DNA of 64,000 nt from Acaricomes phytoseiuli DSM 14247 (GCF_000376245.1 NZ_AQXM01000050.1:1-64000), one strand, 5' to 3'. Shown: positions 8,745 through 18,136, numbered from the stretch's first letter. Numbers and translations: made by a program. The notes: a model not told the origin generated them from the sequence alone.

Positions 8745-9853
8745 GTACGACCAGAATGGACGCAGACACCATGAGCGCACCCCAGTCGGTGTGGATCGTC
8801 GCAGAACGCGAGATCCGGATCAGGCTGCGCAGCAAGGCTTTTATCCTCTCCGCGCTGATCACCTTGGCGGTGGTCTTCGGCGGGGTGCTTTTCGGTGGCA
8901 TGATGGGCTCCCAGACCAGTGAGACCAGAGTCGCTGTGGTGGGTACCGCAGCCGATGTCGTTGATCAATCGGCCTCACTCGTAGCCATTCCGGTGGCCGA
9001 TGCCGACGCCGGGCGGGAACAGCTGCTCAACGGCGAGGTGGATGCTGTGGTGCTGCCCGATCCGGGGCGCCCGATTCCGGGAGTATCGGTCATCGCCAAA
9101 GGTTCGCCTCCGGCAGAGGTGATCGCGGCCTTGAGCGTATCGCCTGCCGTCACCGTTCTGGAAGCCGATAACCAGAGCGGTATGCTGCGCTACTTCGTCG
9201 CGCTCGGGTTCGCACTGGTCTTCATGATGAGTACGGTCACTTACGCTACGACTATCGGTCAGAGCGTCGTAGAAGAGAAGCAGACCCGAGTCGTGGAGAT
9301 CCTGCTCGCCACGGTCAGTGCACGGGTGCTGATGTCTGGAAAGATCCTCGGCAACAGCCTCCTGGCGTTCGCCCAGGTGCTGCTGACGGTGCTCGTTGCG
9401 GGAGCCGGTCTGGTGATCAGCCAGCAAAACAATCTCTTCGGCCAGGTCGGCCCGAGCCTGATCTGGTTCGTGGTCTTCTTCATCTTCGGCTTCGTCATGA
9501 TCGCGGCGCTGTATGCCGGATTAGCCGCGCTGGTGTCGCGTCAGGAAGACTTGGCGTCCGCGACAGCGCCGGCGATGATGCTGATCCTGTTCCCGTATTT
9601 CCTGGTGATCTTCTTCAATAGCAACCCCACGGTAATGACGATTCTCTCCTATGTGCCTTTCTCGGCTCCTCTGGCGATGCCGCTGCGGCTCTTCACAGGG
9701 GAAGCGATGCTCTGGGAGCCATTCGTCGCCTTGACCGTGGTGATACTGGCTACTGCTGCGGCATTGCTTTTCGGCGCGAAGCTCTACCGGAGTTCGCTGC
9801 TGCGCACCGGAGCCCGGGTTTCCTTCCGGCAGGCCATAGCCAACCGAGGCTAG
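8741..9853 (+). CDS. ABC-2 type permease (NatB-like)
   Basis: A 370-residue membrane subunit partnering the ATPase upstream. One N-terminal membrane helix (about 30-55, ending GGVLFGGMMG) is followed by a soluble external domain of about 90 residues. Five to six further helices fill the C-terminal half, beginning near YFVALGFALVFMMSTV. The segment SVVEEKQTRVVEILLATVSARVLMSGKILGNS is the conserved cytoplasmic coupling region of NatB-type permeases. AAGGAGG precedes the ATG, which overlaps the ATPase stop codon. It is convergent with the epimerase gene, 37 bases away. Confidence 0.92.
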   Translation: MSTTRMDADTMSAPQSVWIVAEREIRIRLRSKAFILSALITLAVVFGGVLFGGMMGSQTSETRVAVVGTAADVVDQSASLVAIPVADADAGREQLLNGEVDAVVLPDPGRPIPGVSVIAKGSPPAEVIAALSVSPAVTVLEADNQSGMLRYFVALGFALVFMMSTVTYATTIGQSVVEEKQTRVVEILLATVSARVLMSGKILGNSLLAFAQVLLTVLVAGAGLVISQQNNLFGQVGPSLIWFVVFFIFGFVMIAALYAGLAALVSRQEDLASATAPAMMLILFPYFLVIFFNSNPTVMTILSYVPFSAPLAMPLRLFTGEAMLWEPFVALTVVILATAAALLFGAKLYRSSLLRTGARVSFRQAIANRG

Positions 9854-9890
9854 TCGGGACCGGGCTGGGCTCGTACGGGGTCTGGATCTG

Positions 9891-10820
9891 TCAGCTGCGC
9901 AGCTCCGCGGCAATCCAGTCCGCTGCTGCGGTAACCGTGGGGTAGCGGAAGTCGAAGCCCGCTTCACTGAGTACTGCTGGAACTGTCACAGTGTCAGCGA
10001 GCAGCACCTCATCTGCGGCTTTGCCCAGGCCGGCACGCAGCGCGAAAGCCGGTACGGTGAAGAACGTCGGCCGGTTCAGGGCGGTGCCGAGAGCTTTGAC
10101 GATCTGCTGAACGGTAGCGGCTTCGGGGGCGCAGAAGTTTACGGGTCCACGGACTTCTGCGCCCTCGGATCCTGGATCTAAGAGAAACAGCGCAGCCGCC
10201 GCGAGATCCGGCAGTGCGATCCAGGGCCAGTGCTGTTCTCCGCTGCCCAGATTCCCGCCGAGGCCCAGCCGCAAAGGGGTTAGGAGTTTGGCCAGCGCCC
10301 CGCCTTGCGGGCCGAAGACCACTCCGGTGCGCATCGTGATGGTACGGGTCTGTTCCGGGGCAGCTTCAGCTGCTTCTTCCCAGTGCAGGCAGAGATCGTT
10401 GAGTACTCCGGGCTGTTGCACGTACTCAGCGGCTGGAGAGGACTCGGTGTATGGGCCGCCTTGACCGTAGTAATCCTTACCGGATTGGCTCAGGAACACC
10501 CGTGGCGGATTCGCGGCTTGGTGCATGGCTTTGACCAGGGTGCGGGTGGGGCCGAGCCGTGAGTCGTAGAGGTTCTCGATGAAATTCTTGGTCCAACGCC
10601 GCGGTGGTTCCAAGATGGGCGAGCCGGAGAGATTGATCACCGCGTCTACGCCTTCGAGTGCTACGGGGTCGAGTGAGCCGGAAGAAGGATCCCAGCTGAT
10701 TTCTTGGGGGCTGTGCGAATCCCGGCGCACGAGGCTTATGACGTCATGGCCGTGGCTGCGGGCCAGCTTCGCTATTGCCGTGCCGAGCATTCCGGAAGCT
10801 CCGGAGATCAGTATCCGCAT
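9891..10820 (-). CDS. TIGR01777 family epimerase (SDR superfamily)
   Basis: A 309-residue atypical short-chain dehydrogenase. The N-terminal dinucleotide-binding motif is GASGMLGTAI (residues 7-16). The active-site region reads SQSGKDYYG, with the Tyr but with Lys placed differently from the classical YxxxK; this is usual for the family. The C-terminal DUF1731-like segment runs over about residues 245-305 (PAFALRAGLGKAADEVLLADTV). The substrate is unknown. In mycobacteria the homologue lies between the E2 gene and lipB; here the two-component/ABC block separates it from lipB. Confidence 0.92.
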   Translation of the reverse strand: MRILISGASGMLGTAIAKLARSHGHDVISLVRRDSHSPQEISWDPSSGSLDPVALEGVDAVINLSGSPILEPPRRWTKNFIENLYDSRLGPTRTLVKAMHQAANPPRVFLSQSGKDYYGQGGPYTESSPAAEYVQQPGVLNDLCLHWEEAAEAAPEQTRTITMRTGVVFGPQGGALAKLLTPLRLGLGGNLGSGEQHWPWIALPDLAAAALFLLDPGSEGAEVRGPVNFCAPEAATVQQIVKALGTALNRPTFFTVPAFALRAGLGKAADEVLLADTVTVPAVLSEAGFDFRYPTVTAAADWIAAELRS

Positions 10821-10973
10821 GCCTCCATTGGATCATCTTGAGTGATTTCTGGCTATGGCCTCGGGATATGGAATTCAGAGGCTCTCCTGTAGGGTGTTCT
10901 GAGCGAATCCTGCTGCCATTGTCGAGGGCATTCGGCATGGAACAGCAGGAGGAAATCATACGGAAGGCCAGTC

Positions 10974-11156
10974 TTGGAAGTTGTGCGGTGGGTTTCAGAT
11001 CAATCGTTCCTTTTCATCCTTCCTGCGGTCATCATGATGGGAATTCTTGCTTCCGGGACTTTGGAGAACACCTCGGGCAAGGCGTTCTTCGCCCTGAGTT
11101 TCGCGGTGATCGTTTTGTTTGCTTTTTGCTGGACCATCGTCACGGTCGACTTCTGA
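10974..11156 (+). CDS. Small two-helix membrane protein, hypothetical
   Basis: A 60-residue open frame starting with TTG, preceded by GGAAGG at 10962-10967 with seven bases between. It encodes two clear membrane helices: about 11-28 (FLFILPAVIMMGILASG) and 37-57 (AFFALSFAVIVLFAFCW). A short polar loop, TLENTSGK, joins them. I recognise no family. A 20-bp hairpin ends the region 66 bases downstream. The ribosome binding site and the two clean helices support a real gene, but the rare start codon and short length leave doubt. Confidence 0.5.
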   Translation: MEVVRWVSDQSFLFILPAVIMMGILASGTLENTSGKAFFALSFAVIVLFAFCWTIVTVDF

Positions 11157-11222
11157 GCCACGGACTCAGCCCGATCCTCAACTGTGTTGTGGCGATGAAT
11201 GATCTAACTGCTTCAGACACAG

Positions 11223-11264
11223 AGAGTTGGGCGCCTCCCGAATCTTCGGGAGGCGCCCAACTCT
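11223..11264. terminator. Bidirectional terminator hairpin
   Basis: A perfect 20-bp inverted repeat (11223-11242 with 11245-11264) is centred on TC. It lies between two convergent genes, the small membrane protein and the 117-residue membrane protein. There is no T run on either side, which is common in high-GC actinobacteria. Confidence 0.65.
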
Positions 11265-11297
11265 TCGGCGTTCTATTGTCTGTAGGGCCGTTCCGGT

Positions 11298-11651
11298 TCA
11301 GCTCCAGAGCGTGGCGACGGCGATGTTGATTACTGCCATTCCGCCGACAGCGTGGGCCAGGCCGGTGGAGACCGGTTCGCCCTTCTGCGCTTTCCGGTAA
11401 CCGATGATGGCCGGAATGAGAACCGCGATGGTGATCACCAGCTTCACGGTGATCTTGATGTAGTTGATATTGGGATCCCGGGTTGCGCCCGCGATGCCCA
11501 CAAGTGCCAGGCCGGTGACTAACTGCAGGATAGCGCCCCAGAGCTGAATTGGCAGGACGGTGGGTTTCTTGAAGGTCACGAACCAGGCGCCAACGATCGC
11601 TGCGGCTCCCAGGATATGTAAGAAGACCAGAAAGTATTTAACAAAATCCAT
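11298..11651 (-). CDS. Four-helix membrane protein, hypothetical
   Basis: A 117-residue integral membrane protein, conserved in Micrococcaceae as far as I recall, with no known function. Four hydrophobic segments are visible: about 5-25 (YFLVFLHILGAAAIVGAWFV), 33-53, 65-85 (ITVKLVITIAVLIPAIIGYR) and 97-116. The His in the first helix, in FLHILGA, resembles small DUF2269-like or CopD-like membrane proteins, but this is a weak resemblance. Its promoter shows TAGAAT exactly six bases before the ATG, so the message is probably leaderless. Confidence 0.75.
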   Translation of the reverse strand: MDFVKYFLVFLHILGAAAIVGAWFVTFKKPTVLPIQLWGAILQLVTGLALVGIAGATRDPNINYIKITVKLVITIAVLIPAIIGYRKAQKGEPVSTGLAHAVGGMAVINIAVATLWS

Positions 11652-11657
11652 GAACTC

Positions 11658-11663
11658 ATTCTA
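11658..11663 (-). promoter_or_regulatory. -10 element of a leaderless promoter (11651 gene)
   Basis: On the minus strand TAGAAT is followed by GAGTTC and then ATG. This puts the start of transcription on the first base of the start codon. Confidence 0.5.
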
Positions 11664-11744
11664 CGGGATGTAGAAAGAACTTGCTGACAGCATGTCTGCA
11701 TCTTTTTGGAGATGTTAAGCCAGCCAGTGCACCGGAAATGACTA

Positions 11745-11778
11745 AGGGTCGGATGTCACTCTCATGACATCCGACCCT
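11745..11778 (-). terminator. Terminator hairpin after the E2 gene
   Basis: A perfect 14-bp stem (11745-11758 with 11765-11778) has a 6-base loop and lies 34 bases beyond the E2 stop codon. No T run follows. Confidence 0.6.
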
Positions 11779-11811
11779 CAGCTCTTCAGCTCTTGATGCT
11801 GCGAACCGCCT

Positions 11812-13614
11812 CTAGAGGCCCAGATCAGCCTCGAAAGCCCCGCTTTCCAGGCGTGCTTTGAGCGTCTGCAGGAACCTGCCCGCGTCCGCACCATCGACTA
11901 AACGGTGATCATAGGTGAGGGAGAGGTACATCATCTGCCGGATCGCGATGGTGTCTTCGCCCTCAGCGCCGGGTACGACAACTGGGCGCTTGACGATGGT
12001 GCCGACGCCCAAGATCGCCACCTGAGGCTGATTGATGATCGGCGTATCGAAAAGCGCTCCGACCGAACCGAAGTTGGTGATTGAGAAGGTGCCGCCCGAA
12101 AGCTCATCCGGGCCGATCTTATTGTTCCGGGTCCGTGTCGCGACATCGGCGATCTTCCCAGCCATTCCGGCCAAGTTGAGATTACCTGCGTCGGAGATCA
12201 CCGGAACCAGTAGGCCGCGATCGGTATCCACCGCGATCGCCAGATGCTCGGCATCGTGATACGTGACTTCCTGCTTCTCCTCGTCGTACGACGCGTTCAG
12301 CTTGGGGTGCTGCTTGAGCGCTTCCGCCACCGCCTTGGCGATGAACGGCAGGAAGGTCAGCTTCACACCGCCGTTCTGCGCCTGGAAGGTGTTTTTCGCG
12401 GCATTGCGCAGCTTCGCGATCCGAGTCATATCGACTTCGTGAACCTGGGTCAGCTGTGCCGAAGTATCCAAGGACTCGCGCATCCGCCGGGCGATGACCT
12501 GACGAATACGCGGAGCCTTTTCCACGGTGCCCCGGAGCGCAGATGCGGGGGCCGCCGCCTTGGCGGAACCGGAAGAATCCGATCCTGAAGAACCTGAAGA
12601 ATCAGCACCAGAAGAAGCCTGCGCAGCCTGCTGACTCGACGCGGCCTCAGCCACAGAGAGCACATCCTGCTTGCGGATTCTTCCACCCACGCCGGTGCCG
12701 CTGACACTGCTCAGGTCAACGCCCTGCTGGTTGGCCAGTTTCCGGACGAGGGGAGTGACGTAGTTGGAGCCGGCGCCGGCTGAGCTACCGGAATCCTTAG
12801 CTTCTTCCGTTGATTCCTTTGGTACGGACTTCGGATCTGCCGGCTCAGTTGCGGCGGTCTGCGCCGGAGCTGCTTGCGCGGGCTCAGGCTTCTTCTCGGC
12901 TTTCGGCTCCGCTGCTGGAGCGCTAGGCTCGGACTTCTTCTCAGTCTCAGAGGCCGCAGCTGAGCCGGAGGAGGAGCCGATCAACGCGAGGACGGAGCCT
13001 ACTTCAGCGGTCTCGTCCTCAGCGACTTTGATCTCGAGCAGGGTTCCGGCGACGGGGGAGGGGATCTCCGTGTCGACCTTATCGGTGGAGACCTCGAGCA
13101 GCGGCTCATCGGTCTCCACGGTATCGCCGATGGCCTTGAGCCAGCGTGTCACCGTGCCTTCGGTGACGCTTTCGCCAAGAGCCGGCAGCGTGACTTCCTG
13201 GCTGTCCTGAGAGGACTCCGTGGAGTCACTGTTCTGCGTGGATTCGCCGCTGTGCGCGGAAGCCGATTCTGCGGCAGGAGCGTCCTCCTCCGCAGCGGGC
13301 GCGGAGCTCGCCTGCGGTTCCGGATCTTCGGCAGCGGCTGCGGAATCGCCAGCGGATCTGCTCTGCTCACTGTTCTCGCCCGAACCAATCTTGGCCAGAG
13401 GCGAGCCGACTTCAGCGGTCTCATCCTCAGCCACCAGAATCTCCTCGAGCACCCCGGCGACGGGGGAGGGGATCTCCGTGTCGACCTTATCGGTGGAGAC
13501 CTCGAGCAAAGGCTCGTCGACCTCTATCCGGTCTCCGACCTGCTTCAGCCAGCGTGTCACCGTGCCTTCGGTGACGCTTTCACCGAGAGCCGGCAAATTG
13601 ACGGATTCAGACAT
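11812..13614 (-). CDS. sucB: 2-oxoacid dehydrogenase E2 (dihydrolipoamide acyltransferase)
   Basis: The acyltransferase core subunit of the pyruvate and/or 2-oxoglutarate dehydrogenase complex. The 600-residue protein has two lipoyl domains with lipoyl lysines Lys43 and Lys179, both in the same TDKVDTE context. Ala/Ser/Glu/Pro-rich linkers join them. An E3-binding domain follows (about 285-325, [19 protein letters not shown]), and then the catalytic domain ending in [13 protein letters not shown] with the active-site His and Asp. ATG 13614 was preferred over 13635 because it gives the standard [15 protein letters not shown]-terminus and has GGGGA at good spacing. In actinobacteria one such E2 can serve both complexes, so the label could equally be aceF/dlaT. 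It lies downstream of the E3 gene, probably in one operon. Confidence 0.93.
   Translation of the reverse strand: MSESVNLPALGESVTEGTVTRWLKQVGDRIEVDEPLLEVSTDKVDTEIPSPVAGVLEEILVAEDETAEVGSPLAKIGSGENSEQSRSAGDSAAAAEDPEPQASSAPAAEEDAPAAESASAHSGESTQNSDSTESSQDSQEVTLPALGESVTEGTVTRWLKAIGDTVETDEPLLEVSTDKVDTEIPSPVAGTLLEIKVAEDETAEVGSVLALIGSSSGSAAASETEKKSEPSAPAAEPKAEKKPEPAQAAPAQTAATEPADPKSVPKESTEEAKDSGSSAGAGSNYVTPLVRKLANQQGVDLSSVSGTGVGGRIRKQDVLSVAEAASSQQAAQASSGADSSGSSGSDSSGSAKAAAPASALRGTVEKAPRIRQVIARRMRESLDTSAQLTQVHEVDMTRIAKLRNAAKNTFQAQNGGVKLTFLPFIAKAVAEALKQHPKLNASYDEEKQEVTYHDAEHLAIAVDTDRGLLVPVISDAGNLNLAGMAGKIADVATRTRNNKIGPDELSGGTFSITNFGSVGALFDTPIINQPQVAILGVGTIVKRPVVVPGAEGEDTIAIRQMMYLSLTYDHRLVDGADAGRFLQTLKARLESGAFEADLGL
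13046..13508. repeat. 55-bp identical direct repeat inside the two lipoyl domains
   Basis: Bases 13046-13100 and 13454-13508 are identical over 55 bp and are offset by 408 bp, exactly 136 codons. Both encode the region around the lipoyl lysine. Nearly identical sequence also surrounds the next shared block (about 13140-13172 and 13548-13580). The rest of the two domains is less similar. Confidence 0.85.
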
Positions 13615-13676
13615 CTCGTCCCCGTTCCTTTTCAAGCATCTGTTCGTTGTTCATCCGTGGTCTGGTTAGGTGCGGC

Positions 13677-15077
13677 TCAGCCGTGCAGAGGCTTGCCGGC
13701 GAGGGCCAATGCGGTCTCACCCAGCGACTCATTCTGCGTCGGGTGAGCGTGCACGAGTTGAGCGACATCCTCCGGGTACGCCTCCCAGTTGACGATGAGC
13801 TGGGCTTCGCCCACCTGTTCACCCATCCGGCCGCCGATCATGTGAACACCGACGATGGGTCCGTCCTTCTCCCGCACCATCTTGACGATGCCGCCGGTAC
13901 CGAGAATGGAGCTTTTGCCGTTGCCGGCCAGATTGTATTCCTGGCTCTGAACATTGTCTGCGCCGAACTTCTCCTGCGCTGCCTTCTCGGTCAGGCCGAC
14001 CGAAGCGATCTCCGGCTCGCAGTAGGTGACCTTGGGGATGTTGACGTCCTGCACTACTACCGGATTCAGGCCCGCAATCTCCTCGGCGACGAAGATGCCC
14101 TGCTGGTAACCCCGATGGGCTAACTGCAGGCCGGGGACGATGTCACCCACCGCGTAGATATTGCCGACACCGGTGTGTAGCCGCTCGTTGGCGAGCACGA
14201 AACCGCGATCCATCGGCAGCCCGGCTTCTTCGTAGCCCAGGCCTTCGGTGCTCGGCCCGCGGCCTACGGCGACGAGGAGCACTTCGGCTTCGAACGTCTT
14301 GCCGTCGGCGAGCGTGACTTTCACGCCGTCGTCGTTCTGCTCGACTTTGTCGAAGAAGACTCCGGTGGAGAAGTTGATGCCCCGCTTCTTGAAGGCCCGC
14401 TCCAGGTTCTTGATAATTGTCGCGTCTTCATTCGGTACGAGGGAGGGCAGGCCCTCAACAATGGTGACGTCGACGCCGAAGGACTTCCAGACCGAGGCGA
14501 ACTCACAGCCGATCACGCCGCCGCCCAGGATGATCGCGCTCTTCGGGATGTAATCCATCTCCAGTGCGGCGTCTGAGGTGATGACTCGGCCGCCGATCTC
14601 CAGCCCGGGCAGCGTCTTGGCGTAGGAGCCCGACGCGAGAATGATGTTCTTACCCCGGTAAGCGGTCTGCTTGCCCTCGGCGTCCGAGACGGTGACGGTG
14701 TCCTGCGAGGTGAGTTTGCCCTCGCCTTCGATGACGGTGATGTTCTTCTTCGACTTGATGAGACCCTGCAGGCCCTTGTACTTACCGGCGACGATGCCGT
14801 CCTTGTAGGCGATGACGGCATCGATGTCGATGCCTTTGAGCTCGACATTGATCCCGTACTTCGCGGAGTCCCGGGCATGGTCAGCCAGCTCGGCGGAGTG
14901 CAGCAGGGCTTTGGTCGGAATGCAGCCGTTGTGCAGACAGGTCCCGCCCAGCTTGCTCTTCTCCACCAGGCCTACGGTCATGCCCAGCTGCACCGCTCGC
15001 AGAGCAGCAGCGTAGCCGGCGCTCCCCGCGCCGAGGATGAGAATGTCGAATTCTTGCTCTGCTGCCTGGTCGCTCAC
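13677..15077 (-). CDS. lpdA: Dihydrolipoyl dehydrogenase (E3)
   Basis: The FAD enzyme that reoxidises the dihydrolipoyl groups of E2 with NAD. The 466-residue protein has the FAD motif ILGAGSAGYAAA (about 14-25), the redox-active disulfide C47/C52 in GGTCLHNGCIPTKALL, an NAD motif IILGGGVIGCEFASVW, and the C-terminal His-Glu pair in HAHPTQNESLGE. GTG 15077 was preferred over ATG 15098 because AGAGGGAG lies seven bases before it and the resulting N-terminus fits the family. E2 follows after 62 bases, so E3-E2 form an operon that uses the lipoate made by the lip genes nearby. Confidence 0.96.
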   Translation of the reverse strand: MSDQAAEQEFDILILGAGSAGYAAALRAVQLGMTVGLVEKSKLGGTCLHNGCIPTKALLHSAELADHARDSAKYGINVELKGIDIDAVIAYKDGIVAGKYKGLQGLIKSKKNITVIEGEGKLTSQDTVTVSDAEGKQTAYRGKNIILASGSYAKTLPGLEIGGRVITSDAALEMDYIPKSAIILGGGVIGCEFASVWKSFGVDVTIVEGLPSLVPNEDATIIKNLERAFKKRGINFSTGVFFDKVEQNDDGVKVTLADGKTFEAEVLLVAVGRGPSTEGLGYEEAGLPMDRGFVLANERLHTGVGNIYAVGDIVPGLQLAHRGYQQGIFVAEEIAGLNPVVVQDVNIPKVTYCEPEIASVGLTEKAAQEKFGADNVQSQEYNLAGNGKSSILGTGGIVKMVREKDGPIVGVHMIGGRMGEQVGEAQLIVNWEAYPEDVAQLVHAHPTQNESLGETALALAGKPLHG

Positions 15078-15246
15078 GTAGGCGCTCCCTCTTGTCATAA
15101 CCGGCTTCGACGGGTTTTCCCGTACACCACCGTATTGATCGCTAGATGAAGTTACTTCTCAGCTTTTACCTTAGCGTTCCACATCCCGCCACTCCAGCTG
15201 TGACAGGTTGTCAGCGGATCTTTGTGTTGCGATTCACGTGCCCGAT

Positions 15247-15272
15247 GCTGAGCCGCAGACTCACGGCTCAGC
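15247..15272 (-). terminator. Possible terminator after pepA
   Basis: A 9-bp GC-rich stem (15247-15255 with 15264-15272) has an 8-base loop and lies about 20 bases past the aminopeptidase stop codon. There is no T run, so support is modest. Confidence 0.45.
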
Positions 15273-15292
15273 ACGAACACGTCGACTGAAGA

Positions 15293-16897
15293 TCAGCTAT
15301 TGAGCGGAGCGATGCGCTCCACGAAGCCCAACAGCGTCCGGACTGCTACTCCGGTACCCTGCTGGGGCGTGTAACCATAGGGCGAGCCCTCGTTGAAGGC
15401 GGGGCCGGCGATATCCAGATGAGCCCAGGGGATTTGAGCCTCTTCCGATTCCTTGTTTCCTGCACTTTCCTTTTTCGCCGGCTTCGTCTTCTTCGCAGTG
15501 CCCACGAATTCATTGAGGAAGGCGGCCGCGGTCATCATCCCGCCCATTCTCTCGCCGATATTGGCAAGATCGGCTACCTTCGAATCCAGGCTCGGCCGCA
15601 GCTCTTCCGGAATGGGCATCATCCAGAACAGCTCGCCGACAGCTTCCGCGGCTTCCTGGACGCGGCGGCTCACCTTCTCATCGCCCATCACCCCGGAGTA
15701 GCGATTGCCGAGCGCGACGGCCTGTGCGCCGGTCAGCGTGGCGACGTCCAGGATCATATCGGGGTGTTCCTGAGATGCTGCGACTAGGCCATCGGCCATC
15801 ACGAGGCGCCCCTCGGCATCGGTGTTGAGCACTTCGACAGTCTTGCCGCCGAAGATGGTGATGACATCGGACGGACGGCCGGCGGTGCTCGAAGGCATAT
15901 TCTCGGCCAGGCACAGCCATGCGGTGACTCGGATCGGCAGGCCTAGTTCCGCCACGGCCAGAGTAGCGGTCAGAATCGCGGCGGCTCCGGCCATATCGCA
16001 TTTCATCGTGGTCATCCCCGTCGGCGGCTTGAGCGACAGGCCGCCGCTGTCGAAAGTGATGCCCTTGCCGACCAGCGCCACGTGCTGAGTGCTGCCAGGC
16101 TTCCCATATTTCGCGGGGGCGTACTCGACCTTGACCAGACGAGGCGGGTTGACCGACCCCTTCCCGACGCCGATCAGACCGCCATAGCCCTCTTTCTCCA
16201 ACCGCTTTTCGTCATAGACGGTGACCTTCACCGGCAATCCCTTGGCCAACTCCCGGCTCGCCTCGGCGAAAGTCTCTGGGTACAGCCGGTTCGGCGGCTC
16301 ATTGACCAGAGTCCGGGCGGCGTTGACCGCTTTGCCGACGATCTCAGCGCGAGTCAGCGCGGTCTTAGCAGTGCGCTGGTTGACCTTGCTCGCGATGACA
16401 ACTTCGCGCACCGGGCCTTTCTTCTGCGCTTTAGCTGCGGCCTCAGGTGCTTTTTCCGAGCTGCTCTGCGGTTTGCTGTACCGGTAGGCACCCAGTGCGG
16501 CGCCTTCTGCAACTGCGGTGAGCTGCGCTGCATCGTGCGCTGGCAACGCCAGGACTACCCGGTTGAGGCCGGCCAGCTGACGGACAGCAGACCCTGCTGC
16601 GCGGCGCAAGGTCTCAGCATCGGGAGTGTCCGTGACCCGGCCCAATCCGACGAGTACCAGAACAGAAGCCTTCACGCCGTCAAGACCGGGCAGCCGGTGC
16701 AGCTCATCGGCGGCACCTGTGACACCGAGAAGCTCCAGGGAGTCGCTGAGCGCGGCTGCCTCAGCCGGTTCGAGCGGATGGCTCGTCAGCACCGGGCCGT
16801 CCGGGCCTTTCGCTACCGCGATCACCAGCGCATCGCCGGGGAGCGATCTTGCTGCCGCTGCGGATACTTGAAGTGAAACGACATCGTTCATAGGCAT
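15293..16897 (-). CDS. pepA: Leucyl aminopeptidase (M17)
   Basis: A cytoplasmic two-metal exopeptidase that removes N-terminal residues from peptides. The 534-residue protein has a variable N-terminal domain (about 1-170) and the conserved C-terminal catalytic domain. Visible motifs are VGKGITFDSGGLSLKP, with the catalytic Lys and a metal-binding Asp, and the family signature NTDAEGRLVMADGL, with metal ligands Asp and Glu and the catalytic Arg. An insertion rich in Lys and Glu, near residues 465-485 (TAKKTKPAKKESAGNKESEE), splits a normally compact stretch. GTGAGG before the ATG supports the start at 16897; ATG 16891 is an alternative. Confidence 0.95.
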   Translation of the reverse strand: MPMNDVVSLQVSAAAARSLPGDALVIAVAKGPDGPVLTSHPLEPAEAAALSDSLELLGVTGAADELHRLPGLDGVKASVLVLVGLGRVTDTPDAETLRRAAGSAVRQLAGLNRVVLALPAHDAAQLTAVAEGAALGAYRYSKPQSSSEKAPEAAAKAQKKGPVREVVIASKVNQRTAKTALTRAEIVGKAVNAARTLVNEPPNRLYPETFAEASRELAKGLPVKVTVYDEKRLEKEGYGGLIGVGKGSVNPPRLVKVEYAPAKYGKPGSTQHVALVGKGITFDSGGLSLKPPTGMTTMKCDMAGAAAILTATLAVAELGLPIRVTAWLCLAENMPSSTAGRPSDVITIFGGKTVEVLNTDAEGRLVMADGLVAASQEHPDMILDVATLTGAQAVALGNRYSGVMGDEKVSRRVQEAAEAVGELFWMMPIPEELRPSLDSKVADLANIGERMGGMMTAAAFLNEFVGTAKKTKPAKKESAGNKESEEAQIPWAHLDIAGPAFNEGSPYGYTPQQGTGVAVRTLLGFVERIAPLNS

Positions 16898-17085
16898 AAA
16901 GTGAACCTCACTGCTCGCATCGTGATCCGGGCTGGTTGGGAGCTCCGCCCGCCCGTCTGACTCTCTATAGACTTCCCTCCTGATCGTAGTGCCTCGCGCG
17001 GTGCTGAGGGCACCTGCGGAATGCCGGAATGTCTGACCACCCGGATGCGTTGAAGGCCATTAGAGTGAGAAATAGGAGGTGCCTG

Positions 17086-18075
17086 ATGTCAGATATTGTG
17101 TATGAGCCGTTTAAGGATCCCGAGTCGCTCTACGCTATGAACCAGGCGTGGTGGGAGGAAGAATCAATAGGGCAGGCCGACTGGTCGGGATTGCCTTTGC
17201 TCATGGGCTTCACCGGATTCTCCGATGCGGGCCAGGTTGTGAGACAGGTTTCCGATGAATTGCTGGATCAGCTGCAAGCAGAAGTCATTGCGATCTTCGA
17301 TGTGGATCAGCTCATAGACTACCGCTCCCGCAGACCGCAGATCAGCTTCGTCAAAGATCATCTTGCCGATTACCAGCAGCCTCGTCTTGTGCTGTACCGG
17401 ATGCTGGACAGCTTAGGCAGGCCTTTTCTGTTCCTGACCGGCAATGAACCGGATCTGCAGTGGGAGCGCTTCAGCGCAGCCGTGATCGGGCTAGTGGAGC
17501 AGTTGGACGTTTCGCTCGTGGCCTGGGTGCACGCTATTCCGATGCCGGTACCCCATACCCGGCCCATCGGGGTGACCGTGCACGGCAATCAACCGGAGCT
17601 GATCCAGGGTATTTCTTCCTGGCAGACCACGGTGAATTTTCCCTCCGGTATAGGGCACCTTCTGGAAGTGCGGCTCATCGAAGCCGGCAGAGATGTCGCA
17701 GGCTACGCTGTGCACGTACCGCATTATCTGGCCGAAGCCGAGTACCCCGGTGCTGCTGTCGCAGCCCTCGAGTACCTGGGGGCAGCGGCCGCTTTGATGC
17801 TCCCGAGCGAACGGCTGCGGGAGTCGGGGCGGGCTGTGGAGCAGCAGATCACTGCTCAGGTCGAGGCTTCGGCTGAAGTTCAGGGTGTGGTGGGCCGGTT
17901 AGAGCAGAATTACGATGAGCGCACCGCCGGACAGGCTCCGCGCTCGCTGCTTGCTGCCGGAGGGTCCGCAGACGAACTTCCTGACGTCGAAGAGCTGGCT
18001 GCGGATATCGAATCTTACCTGGCGACTCTCAACGAATCAGAAAGCTCCGATTCGGAGCCTTCTGAGGAATCCTGA
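17086..18075 (+). CDS. PAC2 family protein
   Basis: A 329-residue cytoplasmic protein of the PAC2 (proteasome-assembly-chaperone-like) family. Its function in actinobacteria is not established. The family blocks appear as LPLLMGFTGFSDAGQV, DVDQLIDYRSRRP and FLTGNEPDLQWERF, then the GVTVHGNQPELIQGISSWQT and FPSGIGHLLEVRL region and VHVPHYLAEAEYPGAA. The C-terminal tail is acidic and ends in a Ser/Glu-rich stretch. ATG 17086 was chosen because AGGAGGT lies at ideal spacing; an upstream in-frame ATG at 17029 lacks this. A strong hairpin follows the gene. Confidence 0.9.
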   Translation: MSDIVYEPFKDPESLYAMNQAWWEEESIGQADWSGLPLLMGFTGFSDAGQVVRQVSDELLDQLQAEVIAIFDVDQLIDYRSRRPQISFVKDHLADYQQPRLVLYRMLDSLGRPFLFLTGNEPDLQWERFSAAVIGLVEQLDVSLVAWVHAIPMPVPHTRPIGVTVHGNQPELIQGISSWQTTVNFPSGIGHLLEVRLIEAGRDVAGYAVHVPHYLAEAEYPGAAVAALEYLGAAAALMLPSERLRESGRAVEQQITAQVEASAEVQGVVGRLEQNYDERTAGQAPRSLLAAGGSADELPDVEELAADIESYLATLNESESSDSEPSEES

Positions 18076-18136
18076 GTCCGCGGCGGGAGCTGGCTCGGAA
18101 CAAGCAGACCTGTTCTGCTGATCGGCGGATGACTTA

